Of a stretch of DNA of 64,000 bases, positions 35,488 through 48,014 are shown piece after piece. How positions within the stretch are numbered: the first letter of the stretch is position 1; every line of letters starts with the position of its first letter. A program made the position numbers and the translations under genes. Source of the stretch: Vicia villosa (lineage: Eukaryota > Streptophyta > Magnoliopsida > Fabales > Fabaceae). Under the pieces are notes generated by a model. That model ran no database searches. It saw only the letters and a program-made list of their open reading frames with translations, and had not been told where the DNA came from. The DNA lies in the NCBI RefSeq assembly GCF_029867415.1, contig NC_081182.1, forward strand, positions 46,051,317 to 46,115,316, given 5' to 3'.

Positions 35488-36049
35488 TATATGGCTAAAA
35501 ATATTTAGAGAAAAAATATGAACCGAAAATGTCAACCAACCACTGTTATGTATTCTGCTAAATCTTTTTGATATTTTTAAGTTAATTGTATAACATAGTG
35601 ACAAATTTCCATTAGATAAAAATATAAATCTGTTTTACACGTGCACCATCTTTAATTTCAAAAATATATATGTTTCGTTTTAAATAACTTTTTTTATTAA
35701 CTTATCATGTTTTTTATATGTTAATTTTAATGTATAATTCTTTTATCTCAATTTTATTTTTATTATTTTAATTAAAATAAAAATTAAACACATTATTTTA
35801 TGTTATTTTATATTTATTATCGAGTTCAAATGATAATTTTATTAAATACTATATATCCAATTATATAGTGTTGAGATCGAAAAAATAAATAGTTTGTTAG
35901 CTGAAATCGACAAACAATCAAATTTAGAATCAAATAATTTTGTCAAAAAATTAAGCGATTACAAATGCAATCTAAAATAAGTAGGTCAAATCTTTCTTAA
36001 GTCTATTGAGTCTTGATCAAAAGACTTCAAACACAATAAAAAAATAAAA
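35488..36049. other. AT-rich spacer
   Basis: Nothing recognised. Confidence 0.4.
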
Positions 36050-36830
36050 ATAAGGTATATGGGCTACCATTAACTTCCTCCAAAGATATCTTAACAGAGA
36101 CAGAGGTCAACCAACATACATAACCCTCTGTCAATACATTCTTAGAGTAAACATTAATCACAAAACACATCTTCTTAGAAACTCTCCACCTCCATACAAA
36201 TATCTAGAAACCTAGGAATCGAGAAGGAGAACAAGGTTCTACCCTTCGAACTAAAGCTTCAATCACAAAAAGAATTACCCCATAAGGAATAAACAACAAA
36301 GTCTGAGGCTATGTTTGGCAAGATATTTTTTGAGTTTATAGTTATAGCTTATAACTTATAAGTTTGTATGCCAGTAAAAGACATGTTTGATAACCGTTTT
36401 TTCATCACGAGTTTATAGTTTATTTTATTAGCTTATAGCTTATTTTTTAGATGCTATTTCAAATAGAGTTTTAACTTATAGCTTATAACTTATCATTTTT
36501 TTCTTTCACTGTTTCCTTATTAAATTAACTAAAATCCACTACCACCCTTTATAATTTATTTTAATTTAAAATAGAACAGTTATATATTAAATATCTTTTA
36601 CGTCATTTTAATTTTTCAACTAATTGAACCACTAATTTTATCAAACATTTCAATTACCTTATCAGCTATAAGTCATCAATCATTAACTATGAGTTATAAG
36701 CTACCAGTCATCATTTATAAGCTATAAGTTATCAGCTAGCTTATCAGTCAATTGCTATTTTTATCAAACATAATTTGAGACTTCACTAGGTGTGGTCTCT
36801 TGAATCTTCATGAAATATAAGGATTTAGAC
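36050..36830 (-). pseudogene. LINE endonuclease fragment interrupted by a MITE
   Basis: On the minus strand 36300-36050 resembles the endonuclease region of the decayed LINE at 15481-18880 (compare 18540-18700); for example VNVYSKN corresponds to CFVVNVYSKS there. A further piece reading KIQETTPSEV lies at about 36825-36785, on the other side of the MITE. Stops are frequent and only the 5' part of ORF2 is left. Confidence 0.5.
36308..36775. mobile_element. MITE with TTATAGCTTATAA-type repeats
   Basis: The ends ATGTTTGGCAAGATA and, as reverse complement, ATGTTTGATAAAAATA are inverted. The interior is full of TTATAGCTTATAACTTAT words in both orientations. It sits inside the LINE fragment, splitting two stretches of endonuclease similarity. 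The TSD is not clear. Confidence 0.5.
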
Positions 36831-39200
36831 AAAATAAGCTCCCATACCTTTTATTAATCCTACCACCCAAACATCTAATTTTAAAAGAACAAATCAACAT
36901 GAGAGAAGATCCAAAGATGATTGAACATACTTTTACTTTGTATCTCTTCTTTCTAAAGTCATTAGTTTCCCCACTTTTACGTCATTGCTTTACTGATAAG
37001 AACACCTTCATTGCTATGTCAATCGTCTATGAAGTCTAGCTGCTTTTCTACTTTTCGAATCATCAGATAAACCATATATTAAAAAAAATGGAGTCAAGAA
37101 ACATGAAGAAGTCGGCGAAGAAGTTGTTGAACAAGCGACTCAAAACACAAGAAGAGAAGTGAAATGTGATAAATGAATTTTAAAAACCTTTTCTAAAAAA
37201 ATTTTTGTTTGAAGAATAGATGAATAAAGAATAAGCAGCATAGTAGATAAATAACTATGAAAAATACAACATACACAAAAATAAAGCGATAAGGTAAAAA
37301 ATATCACACTAGATATTATCATGGTCTGGCTTTAAATTTCATAACCTACTTCAATCCCCAACAGTTTTTCCTTGAAATTTCCTCTAAAATTAGTTTGAGC
37401 TTTTATACAAGATCAACTCAAACAACCTTTCACAATTTAAGCTTTTGTAGAGAATCATCTCAAACAATCTTTCACAAACAACCAGAGATTTTACACATGT
37501 TCATATCAACAACCTTAAACCAATACCTTAAGCTTTTATACAAGTTCAACTAAACAACCTTAAACCAATCTATTTACAAGTTTAACTTGTAACTTTCAAA
37601 TCTATTATAAATCACAAGATAAATATGATCTTGAATAAATAATTTAAGCATGACAAAGATATCACAACTCTTTGATGAAACTTTTCACTCTCTCAACAAA
37701 AGGAAATACCAGTTAATAAAACTTATGAAATAAGAAGAATACGAGAGATAAAAGAATTGACAATTCAGAAAATTGGTGTGTTGATAAGTGAGGAAAAATC
37801 TCCGCTATATAGGAATAAATATGGCTCTAAAATAAAATATTCCATGGACTTTTTTAAACTTTTAATCGATTAAAAATATGTCTTAATTGATTATATTAAG
37901 CCAAAAAAAGAAACTTGGAATTTCGACGTCACTTAATTAATTGCAAGTATCTTTAATCGATTAGAAGACATTAAACTTTGTTTTAATTGATTAGAATGAA
38001 GTCCTCATAGATTAGCCAATGTATTTTTCCTTTCTAATTGACCAGACATTCTTCGTAGTCGTTTAAGCACTTTCTCGTAATGGTTTTAAGAGATATAATA
38101 AAACAATAAGAAGTTTGAAAAACTTGTTGTGTGTGTGCTTGAGCATCGTCTTATTACCTCAAGACTTACTCTTGCTTAGTTTATAATTGGATGTGCAAAA
38201 ACAACATAAAATGCTAAGCGCGTGATCAGACAAACTTTCACAACTTTAAGTTCTTTTTCTTAATTATACTTTGTCTAGCACTTTCAACTGAAATTTGAGA
38301 CACTTTATCATTTACTTGCTTATTTACTGTTGAGACTTTAGATATATTATTTCTTGTTCAGTTGTGATTATCAAAATCATTGGAGGACATTATCTTCGCA
38401 TCACATAGAACCATAATTTACTGGTGTTTTGGTAAACAAATCACGAGTTTTAGTTCACTTACAGGATCAAACACAAAAAATCCTATTGGACACTTTGTGT
38501 GAAAAGTTAAAGAAAGCGTATTAGTGCTTAAAGATTCTATGTTTGAATTTAGAAAAATTGGATAAAATTTAAAGAAGTAAATGCATAATTTCTTGAAAGG
38601 ATAAAGAAAATAACGAAAATAGTAAAGTAATAGGACAAAATGCTTGAATTTAAGAGTGGGGCGCAATTTCATACATTTTCTGATGGATTTTTTATCTATG
38701 TCACTTGGATGTGAAAATTGTAAATAAAAACAAATGAAATGTAAACCCTATTTCGAATAATGAAATCTACTTATATACTAAGTACATTAGTAACTGTCAA
38801 CAACAATGACTTCTTTAGAATTTGACACGTAGTTTGTTACGTGGACTTTTGTCTTCTAACTTGTTCCCACGTGTCTTTTGCACTTTAAACTGCTTCGAAA
38901 CTGCTACTGCTGCTTTAATTTACCACTATTGTCTAAATATCTCTGAGTCATCTAATCCTTGGACTCGAAAATAAACTAAGTCCCAAAACACCTAATAGGC
39001 AATTTGAATTCACCACCTTTGATAGGCGATTCGAATTCATCACATGACAGATAAAAGTCCAAGCAGCTAATAATCCAACCCAATATAACTCAGGTTAGAG
39101 CTCATATCACCATAACTACCATTCATAGATTAGAACCCACCAAGAGAGCATAAAAAACCACAAACCGCTAATAACTTGAAAATTTATCGCATTTTCCGAC
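36831..39200. other. Non-coding DNA with LTR-like repeats
   Basis: At about 37390-37580 the phrase AGCTTTTATACAAG...CAACT...AACAACCTT recurs three times. At 37860-37990 several ATCGATTA/AATTGATTA words occur. These textures are common inside long copia LTRs, but no ends or TSD could be defined. No gene supported. Confidence 0.3.
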
Positions 39201-41061
39201 TCGATTCACATGTTATCTTGTTTTATATCTTGTTTCATTTCTTGTTAATAATTAGACTTATTTTGGTTTTATGAAAATAAATTGGAAAAGAATGATTTAT
39301 GGTATTGGACCATGGGTGATGTTAGTAAGAAAGAGGTGTTAAGTTAGTAAAGCCCATTACTAATTTAATGTTATTTTCATAAAATAACAAGGAAATCAGA
39401 GAGAAGGGATAGAACGTGAAAAGACTGAAAAATTGGGAACTCAAGAACGTGAAAGAGGAGCAGTAGAGGGAGAGACCAATCAAGAACGTTTGACTAAGGT
39501 AAGGGGGAATCTACGATTAATATCTCTTATCTTATTTTAGGTGATAATACTGATTAGGAATATTATTAAGGTCAATTGTATTGTATGTTTAGGTTTTGGG
39601 GTTTTGGGAGATTTAGGTTGTTTTTGTTGAATCGATGAAATTGATGTATGGTTTTAGTGTTAGATGACCTCTAAAATGTGTTATAATTGTAGTATGTTAT
39701 TTTAATTGATGATATTTTGGTGTGAGAACTGTTATGGTGCGATTAGATTGAGATTGGGAGAGGAAAGATGTCAAAAATCGCAGAAAAATGCTGTATAAAC
39801 GCAACATGCGTCGACCTATGGAACTCGTGCGTCGACCTATAGGTTCCCAAAAGACCAGCATGAGTCGACTCATGGGTCAACCTGAGAAAACCCGAGGGGG
39901 GAAGAAAATTCTATGCGTCGACCTGCAAGAGTTGTGAGTCGACTCACAGCATACAAATTTTTCGGAAGCCATAACTTTCAAATCGTATGTCCGTTTTTAG
40001 TGCCATTTCGAGCATGATGAACCTTATGAGATAACCTACGTGTTTAAATTATGAAATGAGGTGTAACTACAATTATTTTGAAACATGATTTTATTGCTTG
40101 ATGAATGATGTATTGTACATATATGTGATGAGATGTGTTAATATATGCTATGTTTGAAGTAATAATCATGTGATGATCTATGAGTTGTATGATGATGATA
40201 ATTGGATGATATTCGAATCATGCTAATATATATTAAACATGCTTGATGATGATGATGGTAAGAGATGAGACAGTGATTTTCATCGGATCGACGATGTTAT
40301 AAGTATGTTGTATATGATTGCATTCATTCATAATCATATGTTTGAGGGATGAATCCGAATGATGTTGTAGATTCAACGAAAGGCATAATTCCCATTGTGT
40401 GGAATTTGTGCTAGCAGGGCCGCATCTTGAATATGTTGGATCGGTCGTGGGTTATTCCCATTGATGATGTTTGGTACCACATGCATAGTGTCAGTTCATT
40501 CATATGCATGATTTTCATAACATGATTGAATATGTTTTAGTGTTATGAATTGATGATGTGTTGGTTGTGTATTTGTGGAATTGTCTGAATATAATACAAT
40601 TGGGTGATTAATATAACTATGATGTGTTATTATTTATGATGCAATAATATTTGTTAATTGCGATGAGACTCACCCTTACATGTTGTCATTTTCAGATTGA
40701 GGATAACGGCTTTTACGACTTGGTGAGGATTAGCTCATGAGTCAGTGTGTTTAGTTTAGCGTCAGGTGTCATGCTCTGATATTGTAACACTGGGGAACGC
40801 GATGTTTTTGAGTTTATGTTTATGACTCTATTTATTTTATTTGAGTTTTGGTGGGATATAGTTTCTAAAGATGTTGAACTATTCCGTATAACTGATTTTC
40901 CGCTGTGTTAACATGAGTAGCTATGAATTATGTTGAATTTCCTCAGTGAATGCATGACATAGATGTATGATGTTTGTTTTTAAATTTGAATTGTGGCACC
41001 CTTGTTTTCATGTACTCTGAATAATTTATTTAATTGTCGCGGGGTTTAGAAGGGTGTTACA
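39201..41061 (+). mobile_element. Possible gypsy-type LTR remnant
   Basis: The stretch lacks coding capacity. It contains a cluster of GTCGAC words at 39805-39945 (alternating GCGTCGACCTA and GAGTCGACTCA) and ends in CGCGGGGTTTAGAAGGGTGTTACA at 41038-41061, which looks like an LTR 3' end. The left end and TSD were not found. Assignment is from general resemblance. Confidence 0.35.
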
Positions 41062-41529
41062 CTTTGCTTATTCGAGAAGAAATGTGCGTCGAAAATGGAA
41101 TAGAAGAAGAAAGAGCAGAGAAAATAAAGAAAAACCAATTTCTGCTAATGTGGCGGTCACCGTCCGCTAATAGCGGTAACCGTTTCCCCGTACTACAGAA
41201 TGTTCAAAACAGAATCCTAACTCATTCTTTCCCACTTTCCTTCTTTTTCTCAATTTAGTTGCACATGATTTTTGTACTGGCTTTCACCTGTAACACTATA
41301 TATAGAACTAGGTTTTACTAGTTAGTTATCTTGGAACGTATAGCGAAGCTCTGACGAATTAAAGACGCGATATTGTACACCGAGATCAATCAATACATTT
41401 ATTTAGTTTTCTATTTAAGGATCTTTATTTTTGTATGTTTTTCAATCAATACTTGCAATCTCTTCATCTCAATTGCCATGTTAACTTCTTTAGTAATATG
41501 CATGTTAGGAATTACTTTAATTAACATTA
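41062..41529. other. Spacer of unknown origin
   Basis: This contains one TATATATAG box-like word near 41300 and no convincing gene. A 74-aa frame at 41034 spans the preceding LTR end and is not credible. Confidence 0.35.
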
Positions 41530-44500
41530 TGTCCGGCTAATGTCCGCGGTAGAGGGGATTATGTGTTGAAAGAAAAATTTCGGATAATTAAAGAGAGGTT
41601 GAAATGGTGGAGTAAGTCGAATTTTGGCAAATTTGATTTGGAAGTGGAGGAAGGCGTTAAGGAGTTAAATGCGTTGGATGATTGTGATTCCATGAATGCA
41701 TAGTTGCTTTCTCTTAGAAGGAATGCTAGTAAAAGAATATGTTTGAATCTAAGAATTAAGGAGAACTTGCTTATTCAAAAGTCTAGACTTAAGTGGTTGA
41801 ACGATGGAGATTCTAATAGTTACTTCTTTCATAGAGTTATGAAGGAGAGGAGGAGACGGAAACACATAAGTTCTATTGTCACAAATAGGGGGTTGTAAGT
41901 TCGGTTAGGGATGTGAAAGAGGCGGTGAAAGAGAATTTCGAGGACAAGTTTGTTGAGCCTTGTTCGGCTATACCAACTTTAGATGGTCTGGATTTTATCT
42001 CGATGAGTTTGGAAGATAGTAGTTCTCTTGAGGTCCCTTTTTTGGAAGAGGAAATTAAAGAAGCTGTGTGGAGTTGTGATGGTGGTAAGAGCCTGGGTCC
42101 GAATGGTATGTCTCTTCTATTTCTTTAAAGTTGTTGGAACTTCATTAGTAAGGATGTTATAACTTGTTTTAGCGACTTTTATGTTGGTGCGGTTTTGTCT
42201 AAATCTATTACGTCTTCTTTCCTATCTCTTATACCGAAGGTTTCCAATCCTTTGGGTTTAGAAGATTATCGGCCTATTTGTTTGATGGGAAGTATTTATA
42301 AAATCATTTCAAAATTGTTGGCTAGTAGGATCAAGAATGTTTTGTCATCGGTTATCTCTAATAGCCAAAGCACTTTTGTTCCGGGTAGGCAAATGATTGA
42401 TGGAGTACTTGTTGTTAATGAATTGGTGGACTTTACCACTAAGGAAGGGAAGGATTGTATTCTTTTCAAAGTGGATTTAGAAAAAACGTATGATAAAGTT
42501 AGTTGGAATTTTTTGAGATATATGTTGAGGAGAATGGGTTTTAGAGAGTTGTGGATGAGGTGGATGGAGGCTTTAGTGTTCACGAGTAATATGACGGTTG
42601 TGGTTAACAGTATTCCAACCAAGTAATTCGGGGTGGAAAGGGGTTTGCGTCAAATAGATCCCATATCTCCTTTTCTCTTTGTTATAGTAGCGGAAGGTTT
42701 GAAGTTATTAGTCAACAAAGCGGTGGAAATCGGAGATTTCATGGAATTTAATATGAAGGGTGGTTGTTTCATAGATGTTATTCAATTTGCCGATGACACT
42801 CTATTGGTAGTTGATGGGAGGTGGAAACATCTTTGGGTTATTAAGGCGGTTTTGAAAGGATTTGAACTTGTCGCGGGTCTTGGAATAAACTTTCTCAAAA
42901 GCAAGCTTATCAGGATTAACATAAATTCTCGTTTTTTGGATATTGCTACCTCTTTTCTTGGGTGTAAGTTGGAGGAGAAATAATTCATTTTCCTTGGCTT
43001 ACCAATCGGTTCTAATCCTAGAAGGATAAACACATGGAGACCTTTGTTGGATAAATTTAGGAGGAGATTGTTTACTTTGTATGGTAGATGGATTAGTATT
43101 GGTGGTAGATTAACTCTTAGTGTTAAGTAGTTTGGCTATTTTTACTCTATCTTTCTATAAAGCTCCCAAGAATGTTATTAGACAGTTTAATAAAATTCAA
43201 AGTAGTTTTTTGTGGGGAGGAACGGAAGAAAAGAGGAAAACTCACTGGGTTGGATGGAACGATGTTTTCCTTCCGGTTGATAAGGGAGGTTTCGGTTTAA
43301 GAAGAATGGAGGAATTTAATATGGCTCTTTTGTTCAAATGTAGGTGGAGAATATTAAAAGGTTCTAATTCTTTGTGGTATCGCATTTTGAAGGCTCGTTA
43401 TGGAGATATCAAGCTGATAGCCGCTAATGGAGGAGGAATTCTTAATAATAATGGTTCGAAGTCGGTTTGGTGCATGGATGTTTCTTCGTTGGGTAATCAT
43501 TTTCCAAAGGATTCTTTCGCGAAGAACTGTGAGTTTCGCATTAGCAACGGTTATTTTACATTTTTTTGGCATTCAGCTTGGATGGATGGAGTAGCCTTAA
43601 AAGAGGAATTTAAGGGATTGTTTATTGTTTCTAGTTTGCACGATTCTTTAGTAGTAGCTTTGGGTGGTTCGACTGATGGCACCTGGTCTTGGAGCTGTTT
43701 CAGAATCCCGCAGGCTGCTATGACCGCATCTGTTGTAGCAGATTATGCGCGCCTGAAGCTGCTTTTAACAGGTGCATGCCCGACTGCGGCTGGTGTTGAT
43801 CGTCCGGAATGGGTTCTGACCGGTGACGAGAACTTCTCTGTTGCATCGTGTTACAAGGCAATGTGTTGCAGGCACATTCCGTTTGGTCCGGTAGACCGTT
43901 TCGACAAGGCTTTGACGGATATTTGGAAGGTAGACGCTTTGTTAAAGGTTAGCACTTTTGTTTGGAAATGTTTGTTAAATCGTATTCCTTCTAAAGTTGC
44001 GTTGGCCCATAGACATATTCTGCCCTCACCTCTAAATTATGCTTGTGAGTTCTGCGATGATTCTATTGAGACCTCTTGTCACTTGTTGTTGCATTGCCGA
44101 ACAATGCAATTGGTATGGAAGGATATGGCAGAATGGTTAGGTTTGGATTACCATTTGGCGAAGGATTTTAAAGAAAGTTTTTCCGTTTGGAGATCGCGGT
44201 GTATTCAAAGGAATATGAAAAGAAGAAAGGCGGGGAGTGTTTGGATGGCGACTGTTTGGAGCGTGTGGCTCTATAGGAACGGGATTATCTTCAACAATAT
44301 CTGTTGGAATGTTTCGGATATTGTTTGGAGTTGTAAAGCTTTGATTTGGAGATGGTTTTTTATAGGGAAAAATATGCAAACCAACTGCAACTTTTATGAG
44401 TTTAGCAAAAACCCGTTGCTTTACTTATGTTAGGTTTTATTTGGTCGTGTAATTTTCTTTTTTGCAGACCGTTTCCTTTTGCCTTGTATTTGTTTTTGGG

Positions 44501-44545
44501 AGCTTTGTCTCTTCTTTCATAGCATCTTGCTTTCAGAAAAAATAA
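41530..44545 (+). pseudogene. 5'-truncated LINE ORF2, decayed, + strand
   Basis: A series of frames separated by stops at 41701, 42126, 42624, 42981 and about 43128 reads as one LINE ORF2. In order it holds the region after the endonuclease (WLNDGDSNSYFFHRVMKE); reverse transcriptase (YRPICLMGSIYKI, KVDLEKTYDKVSW, GLRQIDPISPFLF, FADDTLLV at 42788-42811); the downstream block SSFLWGGTEEKRKTHWVGW; and a zf-RVT region (LKVSTFVWKCLLNRIPS, SCHLLLHC) in the longest open piece, 43120-44433. It ends in a short 3' UTR and an A-rich tail near 44536. The endonuclease is missing. The zf-RVT end is better kept than the rest. Confidence 0.88.
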
Positions 44546-44859
44546 TTAAATCATAGATATACAATTTGGTTATATCACAAATAACTGCTACATATGTCAG
44601 TCAAAATGTATTTTGTGCTTCAATGAAGATAAAAACAAGTTCTAGTTTTATTCTAGGCCATTTCTGTGAATGTGAAACCCTACTGTTTGTTTAAGATTGA
44701 TGGAAAGTTTTGTTCTTTCCATGTGTTAAAAAATGTGGGGAAAAGGGTTTTTATAAAAGTGTCAATTTTGATTAAGATGTCATGGTTTTCTTATGTCTAT
44801 GTGACTATAGTTAAACATGACCCATACGATTTTTTTTGTTATTATAAAATAAGAAGTGA
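44546..44859. other. Spacer
   Basis: No recognisable feature. Confidence 0.4.
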
Positions 44860-44867
44860 GTCGTGAC

Positions 44868-45417
44868 TAGGCATGACATCAAAACTCATATCCACGGGTA
44901 CCCACTCAAACCCGCCCTGAAGTTGACGGGGAAAACCCGCTTTGACTGGGTTTGGATTCGGATTTGGGTTTTCCCCGATTACAAAATATGGGGACGGGTC
45001 GGGTAACGGGGACACTAGTACCCACTCCGAACCCATCCCGTTTATTTCATTGTGTATATTTTATATATTTTTTATCATTTAGAATATTAAATACGTGATC
45101 AAAGTCTTGATATTTTGATTTGTATTTATTATTTAAAATATTTGAAATGAATTTTTTTGAAATTGTTTCATTTTATTATTTATAAAGTAATTTAATTTTG
45201 AAAAAAATAAGTATTTCTATTAAAAAAATTAATTTTCATAAATGGATGGTGGCGGGGCGGGGATACCAGAACCCAACCCGAACCCGTTTGGGTCGGGATT
45301 GGGTTTTAGTTCTCCATCCGTTTAGATTTGGGGCGGGGAACGGGGATTGTTTGAAGATTTGAATTTGGATTTGGGGAAGGTAATAACCGTCTCCGACCTG
45401 CCCCGTTGCCATCCCTA
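44868..45417. mobile_element. hAT-type non-autonomous element
   Basis: A perfect 8-bp TSD GTCGTGAC lies at 44860-44867 and 45418-45425. The ends are TAGGCATGACATCAAAACTC and, as reverse complement, TAGGGATGGCAACGGGGCAG. They are related, the left being more decayed. Arms are GC-rich around GGGTTTGG/GGGGCGGGG words with an AT-rich core at 45050-45240. At 550 bp with no coding capacity it is similar in plan to the inner hAT element at 33330. Confidence 0.88.
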
Positions 45418-45581
45418 GTCGTGACTGACCTGGGTGTGAAATAAATATTTAAAGATATAAAAATTAAAAATAATATAAATGTTTTATTGTTATTATAAAA
45501 TAATTAATAATTTAATCTAAGTGGAATTTGATGTTGTTTTTAACTGTTTTCCTATTCTCACGATGGAATATATGTAATGCA

Positions 45582-45818
45582 CAGAGAAAAACTTGCATGG
45601 ATACGAACATAAATCATGAATGTTAGGAACAACCAATAAGAAAAAAGAAAAATTTAAATTTATTTATAATTTAATTTCTTTTTTAATTGGATTCATGGGG
45701 GTGGTTGTGATTGAGTAGGAGAGAGAAACAAATATTTCTTATTTTTTAATTAATAAAAAATTGTGATTGGTTGTTTGTATAACCACCTGTTATGTTTGAG
45801 CTCATGCAAGTATTTTTC
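45582..45818. mobile_element. Small hAT-like MITE in copy A
   Basis: An 8-bp TSD GTAATGCA lies at 45574-45581 and 45819-45826. The ends CAGAGAAAAACTTGCATGG and, as reverse complement, GAAAAATACTTGCATG are inverted over about 30 bp. Copy B, near 60630, has a single uninterrupted GTAATGCA at the equivalent place, which proves insertion. Confidence 0.9.
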
Positions 45819-45952
45819 GTAATGCATATATCTTCTGTATTCAAACTACTCAAATATTTAAACTCAAAACACATAATAAATATCCATCAAACCCTAACTC
45901 AACTCAAAACACTACAAAATCCCATCAATTTGCAGACTCTCTTTTTCGTCAG

Positions 45953-46235
45953 GTACGTATCTTTTTCTTAATTATTATCATGCAATTTCTTAACATGGAA
46001 AATGCTAAACTTTAAGATGGAATAGGAAAACGAAACCTAACAATTTTATGTGTCTTCTTATTAACATGTATATGATTCTTACTTAGTTACCTCAGTTTGA
46101 GATAGTTAAAAATAGAAGAATAAGACTAGATTCTGTGTTGGATTTATTTTAGTAATATAGACCTATACAATTATTGGTTATCAACAATTTTTATTCATTA
46201 TCATGATGAATTCTAATCATTCACTTTACTTGTAG
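45953..46235 (+). other. 5' UTR intron of coiled-coil gene A
   Basis: Donor CAG|GTACGT and acceptor CTTGTAG, 283 bp. The corresponding intron in copy B is at 60791-61179. The acceptor lies 8 bases before the ATG. Confidence 0.8.
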
Positions 46236-46243
46236 AATCTCGA

Positions 46244-47524
46244 ATGGAAGAGAGACCGTCGTGGCTAAAATCTGCCCTTGAATTTTTGAATTTTCATCAG
46301 TCTCCTAACCCTGATAATAAAAGCTTGACCTCTTTTAAGAAGGAGGGTTGCAAATCATCAAGGAATTCCAAAACTGAAAGTGATAAATGTCACAGTGACA
46401 TGAAACAAAACCGTGCCGATAATGGTTTATTGTGGGAGACTGAGAATACCGGTTATGATGAGCAAATTATGAACTTACATGTCACGCATTTAGAAGAAGA
46501 GATTATCAAATTGAAGGATCAAGTTGAGAAGGGTGAAAACCAGGTTGATGATTTGTCTGAAAAATTGAAGTCGAAAGAGGAAGAGTTGCATAATCTGAAA
46601 GAGTTTTCTGAAAAAGAGATTTCCAAAAGTGAAAGTGATAAATGTCTCAGGCTTCTTGTTTTCCTTTTGGTTTTGTTCCAGGGTTTGAAACTTCTTGTGT
46701 CTTCCCCTTGGACTCTTTGTATATTGATTGTTCTACCTTTCGTTTTATTTATATATATCAAATTGAAGGATCAAGATGAGAAGAGTGAAAACCAGGTTAA
46801 TGAGTTGTCGGAAGAATTGAAATTGAAAGAGGAAGAGTTGCGTAATCTGAAAGAGTTTTCTGAAAAAGAGATTTACAAGCTGAAGGCTCAAATTGAGGAA
46901 AGTGAGGCCAAAAAACATGTTCACGAGATTTCAAATTTGGTGGAACAGCTAGAGATAGGTAATGAAAAGCTCAAGATATCAGAAGATGAAAATGCAGTTT
47001 TGAGGAAGGAGCTTGAGAGTAAGGCATGTGAGACTCATCAATTGCAAGGTAAACTTATAGAGGCAGAAGAAAATATAGCTGAATTAGATTTGGAGTTAGT
47101 TTCAGGGAGAAAGCATAGTCAAATACTAGAAAGCTTTGTTATCATATATGAGCGAGAGATACAAATTTTGAAGTCTGAAATGGTTAATTCACAGGATAAG
47201 TTTTCTTTGGAGAAAGATGAGCTGCAGTTTGATATTGCAAGTTTGTTGAAAACGAAAATAGAACTGACCTCTACATTGACCAATTACGAGTTTAGAAAGA
47301 ACAAATTGGAAGGCAAATTAAGGCAATGTGAAGCTGAAAAGTTGAAGCAAGAAGAACTACATGCTACTACTCAAAAAGAACTTGGCTGGAGATTGCAAGA
47401 TTTAGAAGCTATAACTAAGGAGCTGTGCATGGTAATGATTGAAAGAGATGAAGCCAATGCCAAAATTGATAGGCTTGAGGCTGAGATATGCACCCTCAAG
47501 ATTGATAGGAGTGGATTTCTATAA
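46244..47524 (+). CDS. Membrane-anchored coiled-coil protein, copy A (426 aa), function unknown
   Basis: I do not recognise the family. Starting at MEERPSWLKS, the parts are: an N-terminal block with FKKEGCKS (residues 30-37); a coiled coil at about 75-125 (MNLHVTHLEEEIIKLKDQV, then DDLSEKLKSKEEELHNLKEF); two hydrophobic segments at about 134-152 and 156-173; and a second, longer coiled coil at about 173-420 ending KIDRSGFL. The second coiled coil opens with a near-copy of the first (NELSEELKLKEEELRNLKEF), so the protein contains an internal duplication. Two adjacent transmembrane segments would form a hairpin in a membrane with both coils on the same side; that topology is inference. All coding sequence is in one exon. 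The paralogue at 61188 is about 15 kb downstream. Confidence 0.8.
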   Translation: MEERPSWLKSALEFLNFHQSPNPDNKSLTSFKKEGCKSSRNSKTESDKCHSDMKQNRADNGLLWETENTGYDEQIMNLHVTHLEEEIIKLKDQVEKGENQVDDLSEKLKSKEEELHNLKEFSEKEISKSESDKCLRLLVFLLVLFQGLKLLVSSPWTLCILIVLPFVLFIYIKLKDQDEKSENQVNELSEELKLKEEELRNLKEFSEKEIYKLKAQIEESEAKKHVHEISNLVEQLEIGNEKLKISEDENAVLRKELESKACETHQLQGKLIEAEENIAELDLELVSGRKHSQILESFVIIYEREIQILKSEMVNSQDKFSLEKDELQFDIASLLKTKIELTSTLTNYEFRKNKLEGKLRQCEAEKLKQEELHATTQKELGWRLQDLEAITKELCMVMIERDEANAKIDRLEAEICTLKIDRSGFL

Positions 47525-48014
47525 CTACTTCAAGCTTTTAATGGTTTATAGGCGTAGTGACAATCGTAATGTTCTAGTTCTTTTAAGGTTACAATAAATT
47601 TATGTCTTGTTTTTTATTTTCTAGGCCTTTGGTAGGATTTGGTTTCTCATATTTGTCTCTTATGCATTGCTGCTATGAACCTAAACATTGCACAACAATG
47701 TCATTCTTTAAGCATTTAATTGAAGTTTTTATGTTCATTTTCTTATAGTTTTGAATTATTAAATAGATGTTATTTGTGAAAAAGATATTGGTTTAAGGTA
47801 AAACAATATTGTAATTTAACTTATATAAAATCAATATTTGTTTCACTTGAATGTGATGTGAGTGATAATTCAGAGACTAAAGTCAGCTACCCTTGATTTT
47901 TCCGATAAGTATAGATTTAAGGTGATTGCAAGTTCATGGCAAGAGTAACAGAACAGTTGATGGAAGGAGCACCTAATCATATATTAATATTTTCATTGAT
48001 AAGTATGTTAACGC

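Larger units (their letters stand above)
45430..48014 (+). repeat. Segmental duplication, copy A
   Basis: The sequence from about 45430 to 48014 matches 55222-63177 in order and orientation once three insertions are removed. Landmarks shared nearly word for word are TTCCTATTCTCACGATGGAA (45549 and 60606), the 5' UTR exon ending TTTTTCGTCAG, the whole coding exon, and the 3' flank to GATAAGTATAGATTTAAGGT and beyond. Copy A lacks the MULE and Helitron present in copy B but has its own MITE. Confidence 0.85.

Noticed and set aside
39805..39945. Cluster of GTCGAC words that might be a regulatory array or CRISPR-like repeat
   Set aside because: Spacing is irregular and the region looks like LTR interior; CRISPR arrays do not occur in plants.
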